The notes: a model not told the origin generated them from the letters alone. DNA of 64,000 nucleotides from an uncultured Eubacteriales bacterium (GCA_900547165.1 URFZ01000007.1:56155-120154); one strand, 5' to 3'. Shown: positions 52,146 to 61,904, counted from the stretch's first letter. Numbers and translations: made by a program.

Positions 52146-54014
52146 ATGGAAAAATATATCGGCGGCGTGTACGACTGCGCCGTTATCGGAGGAGGACACG
52201 CGGGCATAGAGGCTTCTCTCGCCTGCGCAAGGCTCGGTCTGAAAACGGTTATGTTCACAATAAATCTCGACGCCGTCGGAAATATGCCGTGCAATCCGTC
52301 GATAGGCGGCACGGCAAAAGGACACCTTGTGCGTGAAATAGACGCTCTCGGCGGGCAGATGGCAAAGGCGGCGGACGAAGTTTTTCTTCAAAGCCGAATG
52401 CTGAACAGAGGAAAAGGACCCGCTGTTCATTCGCTCCGCGTGCAGGCGGACAGAGCAAGATACCGTGTTTTGATGAAAAAAACGCTTGAAGCGCAGGACG
52501 GACTTGATATAAAACAGGACGAGATAGTCAGGATAGGAACGGAAAACGGAAAAGTTTCGGAAGTCGAGACCCGTCTCGGTGCCGTTTACAAAGTCCGCGC
52601 CGCCATCGTTGCAACGGGCACGTTTCTCGGGGGCAGAATCTTTATCGGAGACATAAACTATGAGGGCGGCCCCGACGGAATGCACGCGGCGACCGAACTT
52701 CAAAAAAGCCTTGTTTCTCTCGGACTTTCTCTGCGTAGGTTCAAAACGGGAACGCCCGCAAGAATACACAGAAAAAGCGTTGATTTTTCCGCACTTGAAG
52801 TTCAGCACGGCGACGACCCCGTTGAACCGATGAGCTTTGAAAACGAAAGCGTCGGCGAAAACACCGCCGATTGCTGGATAGCGTATACGAACGAAAAAAC
52901 GCATGAAATAATCAGAAAAAATCTTGACCGCTCTCCGATGTATTCGGGCGATATTGTCGGCGTTGGACCGCGTTACTGTCCGTCCATCGAAACAAAAATT
53001 GTACGCTTTGCGGATAAATCGCGTCATCAACTTTTTGTTGAACCGATGGGAACGGACACGGACGAAATGTACCTCGGCGGTATGTCGTCCTCTCTTCCGG
53101 AGGATGTTCAGGTCGAAATGATACGTTCCGTTAAAGGACTTGAAAACGCAAAGATAATGCGAACGGCTTACGCCATTGAATATGACTGCGTTGACCCGCA
53201 GGAACTGCTGCCGACGCTCGAAACAAAAAAAGTTGAAGGCTTATACGGCGCGGGACAGTTCAACGGAACTTCGGGCTATGAAGAAGCCGCCGCGCAGGGG
53301 CTTGTTGCAGGAATAAATGCTTCGATGAAAATTCTCGGCAGAGAACAAGTGGTTTTCGACCGCGCAAATTCGTATATCGGCGTTATGATAGACGATTTGG
53401 TAACAAAAGGTACGGAAGAGCCTTACAGGATAATGACTTCGCGCTCCGAATACAGACTTTTGCTCCGTCAGGACAATGCGGACGAACGTCTTACACCTTT
53501 GGGACATTCGATAGGTTTGATCTCGGACGCCCGCTACGAAAAGTTTTTGGAAAAAGAAGCGCGTATCAACAAAGAGATAGAGCGCTGCGGAAAAACGTTC
53601 ATTCCGCCCAATGCGGAACTCAAAAAAATCGTTGAAGAGCGGAACACCCCGCTTCCCGCAACGGGAATAACGCTTTCGGAACTGATAAAGAGACCTGAAC
53701 TCGATTATGCCTGTCTCGAACCCGTCGATAAAGGAAGACCCGAACTTTCACGGCGAGAAAAACAGGAAGTTGAGATAAAAATAAAGTATGACGGATATAT
53801 CCGACGCGAAAAGGCGCAGGCGGAACAGTATGCGCGCCTTGAACGCAAAAAGATTCCCTCCGATGTTGATTATTCGCAGATAAAGGGACTTAGGATAGAA
53901 GCCGCGCAGAAACTGAAAGAGGCGCGTCCCGCTTCAATCGGGCAGGCAAGCCGCCTTTCGGGAGTCAATCCCGCCGATGTTTCTGTGCTTTTGATATACT
54001 TCGGAATGGTTTGA
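52146..54014 (+). CDS. mnmG: tRNA uridine-5-carboxymethylaminomethyl modification enzyme MnmG
   Basis: A 622-residue FAD enzyme, partner of MnmE in wobble uridine modification. The FAD motif VIGGGHAGIEAS lies at 12-23, followed by GNMPCNPSIGGTAKGHL. ATGTFLGGRIFIG, GLYGAGQFNGTSGYEEAAAQG and TSRSEYRLLLRQDNAD are family signatures. The ATG at 52146 has GAGG seven or more bases upstream; the frame from 52116 is an extension. In many relatives mnmG is beside mnmE; here about 18 kb separate them. Confidence 0.96.
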   Translation: MEKYIGGVYDCAVIGGGHAGIEASLACARLGLKTVMFTINLDAVGNMPCNPSIGGTAKGHLVREIDALGGQMAKAADEVFLQSRMLNRGKGPAVHSLRVQADRARYRVLMKKTLEAQDGLDIKQDEIVRIGTENGKVSEVETRLGAVYKVRAAIVATGTFLGGRIFIGDINYEGGPDGMHAATELQKSLVSLGLSLRRFKTGTPARIHRKSVDFSALEVQHGDDPVEPMSFENESVGENTADCWIAYTNEKTHEIIRKNLDRSPMYSGDIVGVGPRYCPSIETKIVRFADKSRHQLFVEPMGTDTDEMYLGGMSSSLPEDVQVEMIRSVKGLENAKIMRTAYAIEYDCVDPQELLPTLETKKVEGLYGAGQFNGTSGYEEAAAQGLVAGINASMKILGREQVVFDRANSYIGVMIDDLVTKGTEEPYRIMTSRSEYRLLLRQDNADERLTPLGHSIGLISDARYEKFLEKEARINKEIERCGKTFIPPNAELKKIVEERNTPLPATGITLSELIKRPELDYACLEPVDKGRPELSRREKQEVEIKIKYDGYIRREKAQAEQYARLERKKIPSDVDYSQIKGLRIEAAQKLKEARPASIGQASRLSGVNPADVSVLLIYFGMV

Positions 54015-54039
54015 TTTATTTGAACGGAGATGCTTTTAT

Positions 54040-55419
54040 ATGAATCTGGACGGAATTAAAAAAGTATATTTTATGGGTATCGGAGGCTCTTCGATGTCGA
54101 GCCTTGCGGAAATTCTTATCAGACGCGGCTACACGGTTGCAGGCTCCGATATGCAGGAATCCGCAACGGTTGAACATCTGCGCAAGTTCGGCGCGGAGGT
54201 AACTGTGGGACAAAAAGCGGAAAACGTGGAAAAGTTTGCTCCCGACATTATTGTCAAAACCGATGCGATAATGGACACGAACCCCGAACTCGTATATGCA
54301 AAGGAGCATAATATACCCGTTTATCGCCGCGCGGAACTGCTCGGCTATATCATAGACGGATATAAGGACGCGATAGGCGTTGCGGGAACTCACGGAAAGA
54401 CGACCACGACTTCCATGATAACCTCCGTATTCCTTTCCGCAAAAAGGGACGCTTCTTCCATAATCGGCGGTCACATGAAGAGGCTAGACAGTTCGTATCT
54501 TGTCGGAAAAACAAATGAAATGTGCATTTTCGAGAGCTGCGAATTTAAGAGTTCTTTTCTGCACTTCAAGCCGAGAATTTCCGTTATCCTCAATGTAAAA
54601 GAGGATCACATGGAGTATTTCAAGACTCTTGAAAACCTGATAAACACTTTCAAAAAATATCTGCTCAACACCCGTGATGGCGGAACGGTCGTTGCAAACG
54701 CCGAAGACGAAAACAGCAAAAAAATGCTTGAAGACTACACGGGTAATGTTGTTTATTTCGGGCTCGAAAAAGGCGATTTCACGGCGCAAAATGTGACATT
54801 GACGCACGGTCTGCCGTCTTTTGACATTCTTCATAACGGCGAATTTTTTGCACACGTCGATCTTTCCGTTCCCGGCAGACATAACGTTTACAATGCACTT
54901 GCCGCTGCGGCGGCCTGCTTCACGGCGGGCATAGATGCGGACGGAATAGCGCGGGGACTTCACGATTACAACGGCACGGGCAGACGCTTTGAATATCATT
55001 GCAAACTGAACGGCGCCATCGTTGCAGACGACTATGCGCATCACCCGGACGCTTACCGCGTTACTTTCGCTACCGCTCGCGATCTCGGATTCAAGAGAAT
55101 CATTGCGATACATCAGCCGCATACATATTCGAGAACAAAAATGCTTATGGATGATTTCGTCGCGGTTCTTTCGACCGTTGACAAAGTTCTTATCCCTCCC
55201 ATTTATGCGGCAAGAGAAACGAACGACGATTATCATATATATGCGCAGGATGTTGTCGCGCGCCTGAAAAATGCGGAATTTATGCCCGATTTCAACGCGA
55301 TCGCCGACAGGGTAAAAGAACTTGCGCAACCGGGAGATCTGTTTATAACGCTCGGCTGCGGCGACATTTATAAAGCGGCGGAACTTATAACGGAAAAATA
55401 CGGCGAGGAAAAATTCTGA
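54040..55419 (+). CDS. murC: UDP-N-acetylmuramate--L-alanine ligase
   Basis: A 459-residue Mur ligase that adds the first L-Ala to UDP-MurNAc. The N-terminal Rossmann part has VYFMGIGGSSMSSLAEIL. The P-loop is GTHGKTTTTSMI (near 112-123). The central part has ESCEFKSSFLHF and LNVKEDHMEYF, with RHNVYNALAAAAAC and DDYAHHPDAYR further on. Length is normal. It is followed by a DUF218 gene with a one-base overlap. Confidence 0.95.
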   Translation: MNLDGIKKVYFMGIGGSSMSSLAEILIRRGYTVAGSDMQESATVEHLRKFGAEVTVGQKAENVEKFAPDIIVKTDAIMDTNPELVYAKEHNIPVYRRAELLGYIIDGYKDAIGVAGTHGKTTTTSMITSVFLSAKRDASSIIGGHMKRLDSSYLVGKTNEMCIFESCEFKSSFLHFKPRISVILNVKEDHMEYFKTLENLINTFKKYLLNTRDGGTVVANAEDENSKKMLEDYTGNVVYFGLEKGDFTAQNVTLTHGLPSFDILHNGEFFAHVDLSVPGRHNVYNALAAAAACFTAGIDADGIARGLHDYNGTGRRFEYHCKLNGAIVADDYAHHPDAYRVTFATARDLGFKRIIAIHQPHTYSRTKMLMDDFVAVLSTVDKVLIPPIYAARETNDDYHIYAQDVVARLKNAEFMPDFNAIADRVKELAQPGDLFITLGCGDIYKAAELITEKYGEEKF

Positions 55420-56069
55420 TGTTTACTCCCGACACGGTGCTTGACAAATCGTATTACGAAGAAACTCTCCCGCCCGAAATAACCGATGATATCATAGGAA
55501 AAACGGTATTTCCCGGAATAAAGGACAGCGGAAAAAAGGCTGACGCGATAGTTTGCCTCGGCTGTCCGTCCGCAAACAAAGTCAGAGTTCCACACGCCGT
55601 CAGACTGTTTTTTGACGGAAGAGCCGAACGCATTGTTCTTTCCGGAGGCGTTTATCGTGACGGCGAATGTGAAGCGGAGCGCATGAAAGAACAGGCGCTA
55701 CTGCTCGGCGTTCCCGAAGAAGCGATTTTGCTTGATAAACTTTCTTTTACGACCGCAGATAATATGCTCGGGTCGCTTTTGGAACTTTCCCGAACCGTCG
55801 GTCTGAAAGACATTCATTCGCTGATAATCGTTACTGCGGATTTTCATATGCCGCGGGCGCTGTTGCTTGCGGAAAAATTCATTCCCGATTTTATCGAGGT
55901 CATTCCGTCTCCCGCCAAAAGCCCGGTTGATGAAAAAACTTGGGTCGGAAGCGCGTATGAGGATATTGTTCGCGGTGAATTTCGCGGAATGTATTACTGT
56001 TCCGATATAAAAGGCGGCTACGGCTGGTGGTCGGAAAGCAGAGTTTTCAACGGCACGGAAAAGAAATGA
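55419..56069 (+). CDS. YdcF-like DUF218 protein
   Basis: A 216-residue protein of the DUF218 (YdcF/SanA) group, with AIVCLGCPSANKVRVPHAVRL, IVLSGGVYRD, TTADNMLGSLLE and IIVTADFHMPRALLLAEK in the usual order. There is no membrane helix, so it may be soluble, unlike SanA. Family roles are linked to envelope functions without a known reaction. Overlap with murC hints at a cell-wall role. Confidence 0.85.
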   Translation: MFTPDTVLDKSYYEETLPPEITDDIIGKTVFPGIKDSGKKADAIVCLGCPSANKVRVPHAVRLFFDGRAERIVLSGGVYRDGECEAERMKEQALLLGVPEEAILLDKLSFTTADNMLGSLLELSRTVGLKDIHSLIIVTADFHMPRALLLAEKFIPDFIEVIPSPAKSPVDEKTWVGSAYEDIVRGEFRGMYYCSDIKGGYGWWSESRVFNGTEKK

Positions 56070-56079
56070 GGATAACTTT

Positions 56080-56553
56080 ATGAGAACGGGCATAGGCTAC
56101 GATTCGCACCGCTTCGCGGCGGGCAGAAAACTTATTCTCGGCGGAGTTGAAATTCCGTTTGAAAAGGGACTTGACGGACATTCGGACGCCGATGTTCTTG
56201 TTCATGCGGTTATCGACGCCGTTATGGGCGCGGCAAAACTCGGAGACATCGGAAAAGCGTTCCCCGACAGCGATGTGAGTTTCAAAGACATTTCGAGCAT
56301 TCTTCTTCTCAAAAAAACCGCAGAAGCGCTTGCGAATAAAGGTTACACAACTGTAAACGTTGACTGCGTTGTTGTTATGCAGGCGCCGAAAATCGGAAAG
56401 TTCACGGAAAAGATGTGCGAGAATATCGCTTCGGCACTCGGAATTTTGCCCGAATGCGTAAGCATAAAAGGCAAGACGGAAGAGGGGCTTGGCTTTGTCG
56501 GCAACGGCGAGGGCGTGAAAGCGATAGCATCCGTTTTGATAGAAAAAATGTAG
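56080..56553 (+). CDS. ispF: 2-C-methyl-D-erythritol 2,4-cyclodiphosphate synthase
   Basis: A 157-residue trimeric zinc enzyme of the MEP isoprenoid pathway. YDSHRF, GLDGHSDADVLVHAVIDAVMGA and LGDIGKAFPDSD supply the zinc and substrate ligands, and the C-terminal TEEGLGFVGNGEGVKAIA closes the site. It pairs functionally with dxs at 21-23 kb. GAGGATAA precedes the ATG. Confidence 0.96.
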   Translation: MRTGIGYDSHRFAAGRKLILGGVEIPFEKGLDGHSDADVLVHAVIDAVMGAAKLGDIGKAFPDSDVSFKDISSILLLKKTAEALANKGYTTVNVDCVVVMQAPKIGKFTEKMCENIASALGILPECVSIKGKTEEGLGFVGNGEGVKAIASVLIEKM

Positions 56554-56596
56554 GGTTGTTATTTGGCAAAAACAAAAAGTTATCAACAAAAAACAG

Positions 56597-56626
56597 AGAC
56601 CTCTGCGGAAAACTCCGCAGAGGTCT
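56597..56626. terminator. Bidirectional terminator between ispF and the antiporter gene
   Basis: AGACCTCTGCGGA (56597-56609) pairs perfectly with TCCGCAGAGGTCT (56614-56626). The minus strand reads into a T-run, the plus strand into a shorter one. Confidence 0.8.
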
Positions 56627-56675
56627 TAATTGCATCATAGACAAGTCAGCATTATGGATAAAAGCTGTTTTCGTG

Positions 56676-57956
56676 TCAATTCTCTTTTTTCTTCGCGGCA
56701 TTCTCCGCAAGAACAGCCGCCGCGGCCATATCTATTTTTTTCTTGTCTTCTTTGTATGAGGCTTTGAGAAGAATCGGCGTCACGAGGCTTGAAACCACTA
56801 TCAAAAGAATAATGAACGGCATAATGTCGGCGTGTATAAGCCCCGCGTCAACTCCTTTTTGGGCGCAGACAAGCGCAACCTCGGCGCGAGCCATCATCCC
56901 TATTCCGACGCGGAAAGAGTCTTTTTTGCTATACTTGCAAAGAAGAGCGGTGCCGCCGCAGCCGATAACCTTGCCGAGCAGCGCCACAACAACGAAAACA
57001 AGACCGAAGATGAGCATATTCATATCGGGAAGGCTGAATTTGTTTGCGATAGCGATGTTTGCGAAGAATACGGGGGTAAACATCATATATCCCATAATTT
57101 CGGAGCGGCGTTCGATATAGTTTGCCTCGGGGTTCGACGAAAGTACCATACCCGCGACGAACGCGCCCGTTATATCCGCAACCCCGAAAACTTTTTCCGC
57201 CGCGTACGCAAAGAAAAAGCAGAGAGCGACGCTCATAACGGGTAAAAGCCTGTGGTGCGGAAAATTTCGTTCAACGGCGGCAAAAATCTTTCTTGCAAGC
57301 CAGCCGACAAGAACTGCGGCAATGAAGAAAAGCACGGTTTTCAGCAGCACTATCCACGGGTTTTCCGCTTCCCCGCCCTCTTTGCCGCTCATACCGATAA
57401 CGACCGAAAGAACGATGATGCCTACAATATCGTCAAGAATAGCCGCCGTTACAACGGTCGTGCCGACCTTTGAAGAAAGCTTTCCGAGCTCCTGGAGCGT
57501 GGCGACGGTAACGCTGACCGACGTTGCCGTCATTATGACCCCGTAAAAAAGATTTGTAAAATACTGGTCGTGCGTCAGACCTATCATCGTTCCGTTTCGG
57601 ATAAGGCAAGCGGCAATAAAGCCGAGGATCATCGGCACGAAAACCCCCGCCAGTGTTATTATCGTTGCGGGCAGTCCGACGGATTTGATCTGCTTGACGT
57701 TGATGTCAAGTCCTGCGTTGAACATTATAAGAACAACGCCTATTTTCGCAAAAAAGCCGAGCCCCGTCAACGCGGGGCTTCCGCTTGCGAAAAAATCCTG
57801 CATAGGTCCCGGTATATATTCGACAACGCTCACGAGTATACCTGCGGCGATAAGCCCTATGACCTGCGGGATGCCGATGCGGACGCATATCTTGCCGAAT
57901 ATTTTTGATATTACAAGAATTATCGCCAACGGCAAAAGAACCTGAAAGTATTCCAT
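56676..57956 (-). CDS. CPA2-family cation:proton antiporter
   Basis: A 426-residue membrane protein with about twelve helices, of the KefB/Na+:H+ exchanger (CPA2) family. VGLIAAGILVSV, LGFFAKIGVVLIMFNAGLDINVKQI and AAILDDIVGIIVLSVVIG (with the ion-binding Asp pair) are diagnostic. GIGMMARAEVALVCAQKG follows near the end. No RCK/TrkA-N domain follows, so NAD or glutathione gating is not expected. The ion (Na+ or K+) is not determined. It is transcribed after the GH99-like gene. Confidence 0.9.
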   Translation of the reverse strand: MEYFQVLLPLAIILVISKIFGKICVRIGIPQVIGLIAAGILVSVVEYIPGPMQDFFASGSPALTGLGFFAKIGVVLIMFNAGLDINVKQIKSVGLPATIITLAGVFVPMILGFIAACLIRNGTMIGLTHDQYFTNLFYGVIMTATSVSVTVATLQELGKLSSKVGTTVVTAAILDDIVGIIVLSVVIGMSGKEGGEAENPWIVLLKTVLFFIAAVLVGWLARKIFAAVERNFPHHRLLPVMSVALCFFFAYAAEKVFGVADITGAFVAGMVLSSNPEANYIERRSEIMGYMMFTPVFFANIAIANKFSLPDMNMLIFGLVFVVVALLGKVIGCGGTALLCKYSKKDSFRVGIGMMARAEVALVCAQKGVDAGLIHADIMPFIILLIVVSSLVTPILLKASYKEDKKKIDMAAAAVLAENAAKKKEN

Positions 57957-57975
57957 AATTCCGTTCCTCTTTTTC

Positions 57976-58007
57976 GGAGCCGAGAGAACGCTCGTTCCCT
58001 CGGCTTC
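57976..58007. other. Hairpin between the GH99-like and antiporter genes
   Basis: GGAGCCGAG (57976-57984) and CTCGGCTTC (57999-58007) pair with one G-U, with an inner GAACG/CGTTC stem. On the plus strand a T-run follows; on the minus strand, where the genes are, it does not. Terminator activity for these genes is uncertain. Confidence 0.45.
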
Positions 58008-58018
58008 GATTAGTTTTT

Positions 58019-60001
58019 TTATTTTTCGGGTGCTTCCGAGAAGACGTAATTCATTCTTCCGTAAGGCGCGGCGTCTCCGTTTTTATAGAAGTCGAAAATA
58101 CTCAGAGAACCCGTTTCGGGATCGTTGCAGTTATCCGTCCATTTGAATCGGATATCTACAAGGCGTCTGCCCGTATATTCGGGAGAATTTATCGCTTCTC
58201 TCGAAACTGAAAGCATAACTTTATTGCCCTCGCACCTGATTTCGCAGTCGCCGACCGTTCTCCATTTTCCGCCCGTTCCGCTTGCCGCTTTGAGAACCGC
58301 TTTGTCCGCCGCCGTTATTTCAACGGCAAAATCGTAACCTTCCCAGTTTTGAGAAGAGCCGTTTCCGCTGTCTATGAACAGCGTCATCGGGTTTCCTCCC
58401 TCAAAAGTTATGTTTTCAGCGGTTTCCGCATAGAAATATATGTTGTCATCGTCGCGGCATGTCTTTATCGAAACAAAGTCGTTACGTCCGGTCTTGTTGA
58501 TGTAATTGTTTAAAGCCGAGCCCCAACCTGTTCCGTTTCTGTCTTCCGTGTCATTTTTGTAATCCGTGTATTTTGCGGTTATTTTTGCGTCGTTCCATTG
58601 GTCGAAAGAACCGAGAATGTCTATGGTGGTTTTATCCCCGACATAAACACGGTTTTGTGTGCCCTTGAACCGGCGGATACCATTTATCAACTGCATATAG
58701 TAGTTGTCTCCGAAACCGCCCTCCATGGGCTCAATGTCTCTGCTGTTGTTTACGTCTGCCGCATCGACAAATACGACCTGCGAACCGCTCGTCGGCTGTC
58801 TTGATGCCACCCATTCGTTCCAACCGGTTACGAATATTGATTTTATATCGCTTCTGAAATTGTTCGAAAGCGCAAAATTCCATTGGTCGGCAAAGTTATA
58901 GCCGTAAAGATACGCGTTTTCGTCCTTAACGTTGATTCCCGCCGCAGGGTTGAGCCTTGCAAATATATCGTTGCAAAGGAATGAACGCGTTCTGTTTACT
59001 TTGTCCGGCTCGCTGTACCAACTTGCGGAAAAACGTACGGACGGATAATGCTGTGCCGCCGATACGTTTATCACAGCCTCACCGCTTTTTCCGTATATGG
59101 CGGAATAAGAGTAAAGACGTGAAAACTCCATCCACGGGAAACCGTTTTGAAGGTCTGCGCTTCCGACGTCGTTCGGCCAGACATACGACCTTATCGTGAA
59201 ATAGTCGGTCACTTTTTTCCAGTTCCTTTTTGTTGTGGATGTCGCCGTTGCCTCAAGATTCGCGGAACCGATTATAAGCGGTTTGTTGCTTCCGTCATAA
59301 GACCATCTGTACCAAAGTTCGTCAAGTCTCGGATAACGCTTTTTGAGATTCGCGTTATTATAAAAGGAACTGTATATTTTATACATCGTGTTCGATGCGT
59401 CGGAGTGCGTATAAAACGCAAGTTTCGGAACATCGTAACCCGCTTCGAGATATTCATACCAAACGGAGATAAGCGTTCTTACATTCTGCTCGTAGACAAG
59501 TCCGTTTGTCGTGTCAAAAACAATGTAGTCAACGCCCGCGTCCGTCAGCATCTGGCAATGTTTTCTGTATACCCATTCGTCGGATGAAGTATAGTAATCA
59601 AAAAGCGGTTTGCCCCAATATGCCTGTTCGCCGATATATGCGCCGCCGAGTTTTTCCCATATCGCAGGCGTTAAAGTCGTGCCTTCCGGATATTGCTCTT
59701 TGAACTTTTGTATAATGAGAGAGTTGTCATATGGACCGTAATTGCTCTTGAAATTTCCTCCCGCATCGGTTCCTATCCAAAGAAAATAGAAAATGCCGAC
59801 GCTTCTTTCGGAGTCGGTCGTTTCTTCTTTTTCCGTCAGAACTCTGCCGAGGTCGTCCGTGCCCGAATAAACGCCGTCAACTTCCGCATACGGACCGGTA
59901 TATTTTTCAACCGGTTTGTTGTAATTGGTGACCGTGCATCCCGATATTACGGATACTGAAACTGCAAATATGAGGAGCAGTAAAATTGCCGTCTTTTTCA
60001 A
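58019..60001 (-). CDS. GH99-like lipoprotein with C-terminal CBM9-like domain
   Basis: A 660-residue secreted lipoprotein. The signal peptide ends at SVISGC, so Cys22 is the likely lipid anchor. Residues 70-440 resemble GH71/GH99 (WbsX-like) alpha-mannan-type hydrolases: SVGIFYFLWIG, GVDYIVFDTTNG, KLAFYTHSD, KPLIIGSAN and FVTGWNEWVASRQ. Residues about 490-655 (NDFVSIKTCRDDDNIYFYAE, MTLFIDSG) look like a CBM9/DOMON-type sugar-binding domain. The start is TTG at 60001, with GGAGG seven bases before. The substrate, a host or plant glycan, is unknown. No polysaccharide locus surrounds it. Confidence 0.78.
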   Translation of the reverse strand: MKKTAILLLLIFAVSVSVISGCTVTNYNKPVEKYTGPYAEVDGVYSGTDDLGRVLTEKEETTDSERSVGIFYFLWIGTDAGGNFKSNYGPYDNSLIIQKFKEQYPEGTTLTPAIWEKLGGAYIGEQAYWGKPLFDYYTSSDEWVYRKHCQMLTDAGVDYIVFDTTNGLVYEQNVRTLISVWYEYLEAGYDVPKLAFYTHSDASNTMYKIYSSFYNNANLKKRYPRLDELWYRWSYDGSNKPLIIGSANLEATATSTTKRNWKKVTDYFTIRSYVWPNDVGSADLQNGFPWMEFSRLYSYSAIYGKSGEAVINVSAAQHYPSVRFSASWYSEPDKVNRTRSFLCNDIFARLNPAAGINVKDENAYLYGYNFADQWNFALSNNFRSDIKSIFVTGWNEWVASRQPTSGSQVVFVDAADVNNSRDIEPMEGGFGDNYYMQLINGIRRFKGTQNRVYVGDKTTIDILGSFDQWNDAKITAKYTDYKNDTEDRNGTGWGSALNNYINKTGRNDFVSIKTCRDDDNIYFYAETAENITFEGGNPMTLFIDSGNGSSQNWEGYDFAVEITAADKAVLKAASGTGGKWRTVGDCEIRCEGNKVMLSVSREAINSPEYTGRRLVDIRFKWTDNCNDPETGSLSIFDFYKNGDAAPYGRMNYVFSEAPEK

Positions 60002-60048
60002 ATCTTACCTCCGCGAATTGAGAAGAAAGGTGGAGGCGCTTTTCACGC

Positions 60049-60621
60049 CTATGATTGTTCGTCGAGTGTGAGTGAATAACTTTCAAGAAATTCGTCGATA
60101 AAGACCCGAACGCTTCTGAGGGGTAACTGTTCAAGCCTTTCTCTTATCGACTTTGCCGCGCCCTCGAACTCACGGTTGCCCGCTTTGAGTTCTTCGACGC
60201 ATTTGATGTACGCGCTCAATGTGTCAGCCGCTTTAACGCATCTGTGTTCGGGGGTATCCTCTTCCGAAAGCAGATCCGAATATGTCGGCTGCATATCTTC
60301 GGGAAGTTTTTTGACAAGTAAAGCGTTTGCTTCTTTTTCAATATCTTTGTACACGTTGCGTATCCCGTCGTTATAATACTTGACGGGTGTCGGCATATCC
60401 CCCGTTATTATTTCCGAAGCATCATGGAAAAGTGCGATGACCGCCGCTTTGTCGGGATCTGTCTCCTGCCTGAAACGCTCTTTTTCAATCAAGGCAAGCG
60501 CGTGGGCAATCACGGCGACCTGAAAAGAATGTTCTTTCAGATTTTCACGGTCGGTGTTCCTCATAAGACCCCAGCGGTTTATGTACTTCATCCTGTTTAT
60601 AAAGGCATAGAAGTGATACAT
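60049..60621 (-). CDS. yfbR: YfbR-like HD-domain 5'-nucleotidase
   Basis: A 190-residue HD phosphohydrolase. FINRMKYINRWGLMRNTDREN (7-27) and EHSFQVA (30-36) open the family. The metal site is His31, His66-Asp67 (ALFHDASEI) and a later Asp in VKAADTLSAY. E. coli YfbR removes phosphate from deoxynucleoside monophosphates. The ATG at 60621 lies one base after the prs stop codon and fits the family N-terminus. The pairing with prs puts it in nucleotide metabolism. Confidence 0.9.
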   Translation of the reverse strand: MYHFYAFINRMKYINRWGLMRNTDRENLKEHSFQVAVIAHALALIEKERFRQETDPDKAAVIALFHDASEIITGDMPTPVKYYNDGIRNVYKDIEKEANALLVKKLPEDMQPTYSDLLSEEDTPEHRCVKAADTLSAYIKCVEELKAGNREFEGAAKSIRERLEQLPLRSVRVFIDEFLESYSLTLDEQS

Positions 60622-60622
60622 C

Positions 60623-61795
60623 TTAAATGTTTCCGTTCCTGTATTTTTCAAGCAGATCCGAGATCTTCTTGTGTGGGTCGAGAAGTGTGGTTATGGATTG
60701 GTTTCTGTGAAGCGCGAGGATGAAATAAGCGATATATTTTGACATATCGACCTGAATGTACCAGTCTTTTTTGAGAAGCTCCGGCATACGGTAGGTCAGG
60801 TTTGTCGAAAGAACTCCGTTTATGAGGCCGTTGTCAACCGCTTTCTGGAATTTGTCCAACCCCTCGGTGAAAAGTCCGTAAGTCGCAAACATGAAGATTC
60901 TGTTTGCTCCCTCTTTTTTCAGGTCTTCCGCAAGACGGAGCATGGAGTCTCCGGAAGCGATGATGTCATCCGCGACAAGAATGTCCTTGCCCTTGACCGA
61001 CGCTCCGAGATATTCGTGCGCAACGATGGGGTTTCTGCCGTTGACGATAACGGAGAAATCTCTTCTCTTGTAGAACATTCCGAGATCGACTCCCATAACG
61101 GAAGCATAATACATGTTTCTGTTTATCGCGCCTTCATCGGGGCTGACCACCATAAGGTGTTCTTTGTCAATTTTCAGATCTTTGACTTTTCTGAAAAGTG
61201 CTTTCAGAACCTGATAATAGGGCATAACGTTGTCAAAGCCCATAAGAGGAACTGCATTCTGAACACGCGGGTCGTGCGCGTCAAAAGTGATGATATTTTC
61301 AACGCCCATCGCTTCGAGTTCCTGCAACGCTATCGCGCAGTCAAGAGACTCTCTGGAAGAACGTTTGTGCTGTCTGCCTCCGTAAAGAATAGGCATTATT
61401 ACATTTATACGGGAGGCTTTTCCCCCAACGGCGGAAATAATTCTTTTCAGATCCTGGTAATGGTCGTCCGGGCTCATCGGAACGCTTCTGCCGTACATAT
61501 TGTATTCGCAGCTGTAATTTCCGACGTCGGTAACGATAAAAAGATCGTCGCCTCTGACAGTTTCTGAAAGTGTTCCCTTTCCGTCACCCGACGCGAAACG
61601 CGGGCACTTTGCGGAAACGAGAAGCGTTTTTTTAGCGTCAGGCTCGTCCGCTACTTCGGGATTTGCTTCATAATACCATTTTATAAGATATTCGTTTATC
61701 TTGTTGCTGAGTTCGACCGTTCCGACTGTCGGAACGATTCCCATAGGAAATTGGTCGTCCTTCATTTTAAGCATTATTGCGGCTTTTGACTCCAT
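60623..61795 (-). CDS. prs: Ribose-phosphate pyrophosphokinase, long form
   Basis: A 390-residue PRPP synthetase, which transfers pyrophosphate from ATP to ribose 5-phosphate for nucleotide, His and Trp synthesis. YGGRQHKRSSRESL, ENIITFDAHDPRVQNAVPL, VVSPDEGAINRN, and the PRPP loop ILVADDIIASGDSM are clear. It is about 75 residues longer than typical Prs (315), with inserted N-terminal and Lys-rich parts. Allosteric behaviour may therefore differ. It is the first gene of a unit with yfbR. Confidence 0.92.
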   Translation of the reverse strand: MESKAAIMLKMKDDQFPMGIVPTVGTVELSNKINEYLIKWYYEANPEVADEPDAKKTLLVSAKCPRFASGDGKGTLSETVRGDDLFIVTDVGNYSCEYNMYGRSVPMSPDDHYQDLKRIISAVGGKASRINVIMPILYGGRQHKRSSRESLDCAIALQELEAMGVENIITFDAHDPRVQNAVPLMGFDNVMPYYQVLKALFRKVKDLKIDKEHLMVVSPDEGAINRNMYYASVMGVDLGMFYKRRDFSVIVNGRNPIVAHEYLGASVKGKDILVADDIIASGDSMLRLAEDLKKEGANRIFMFATYGLFTEGLDKFQKAVDNGLINGVLSTNLTYRMPELLKKDWYIQVDMSKYIAYFILALHRNQSITTLLDPHKKISDLLEKYRNGNI

Positions 61796-61904
61796 AAAAA
61801 TACCATCCTCTTATTAAACTTCACAGGTATATCTTTTCCTATAATTATTATAGTATATATCTCTGAAAAAATCAAGGCAATTTAGTAAAAAATATCTTAT
61901 TGTG

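Noticed and set aside
56580..56588. TTATCAACA after ispF as a DnaA site
   Set aside because: A single copy in an AT-rich gap 18 kb from oriC; chance is a sufficient explanation.
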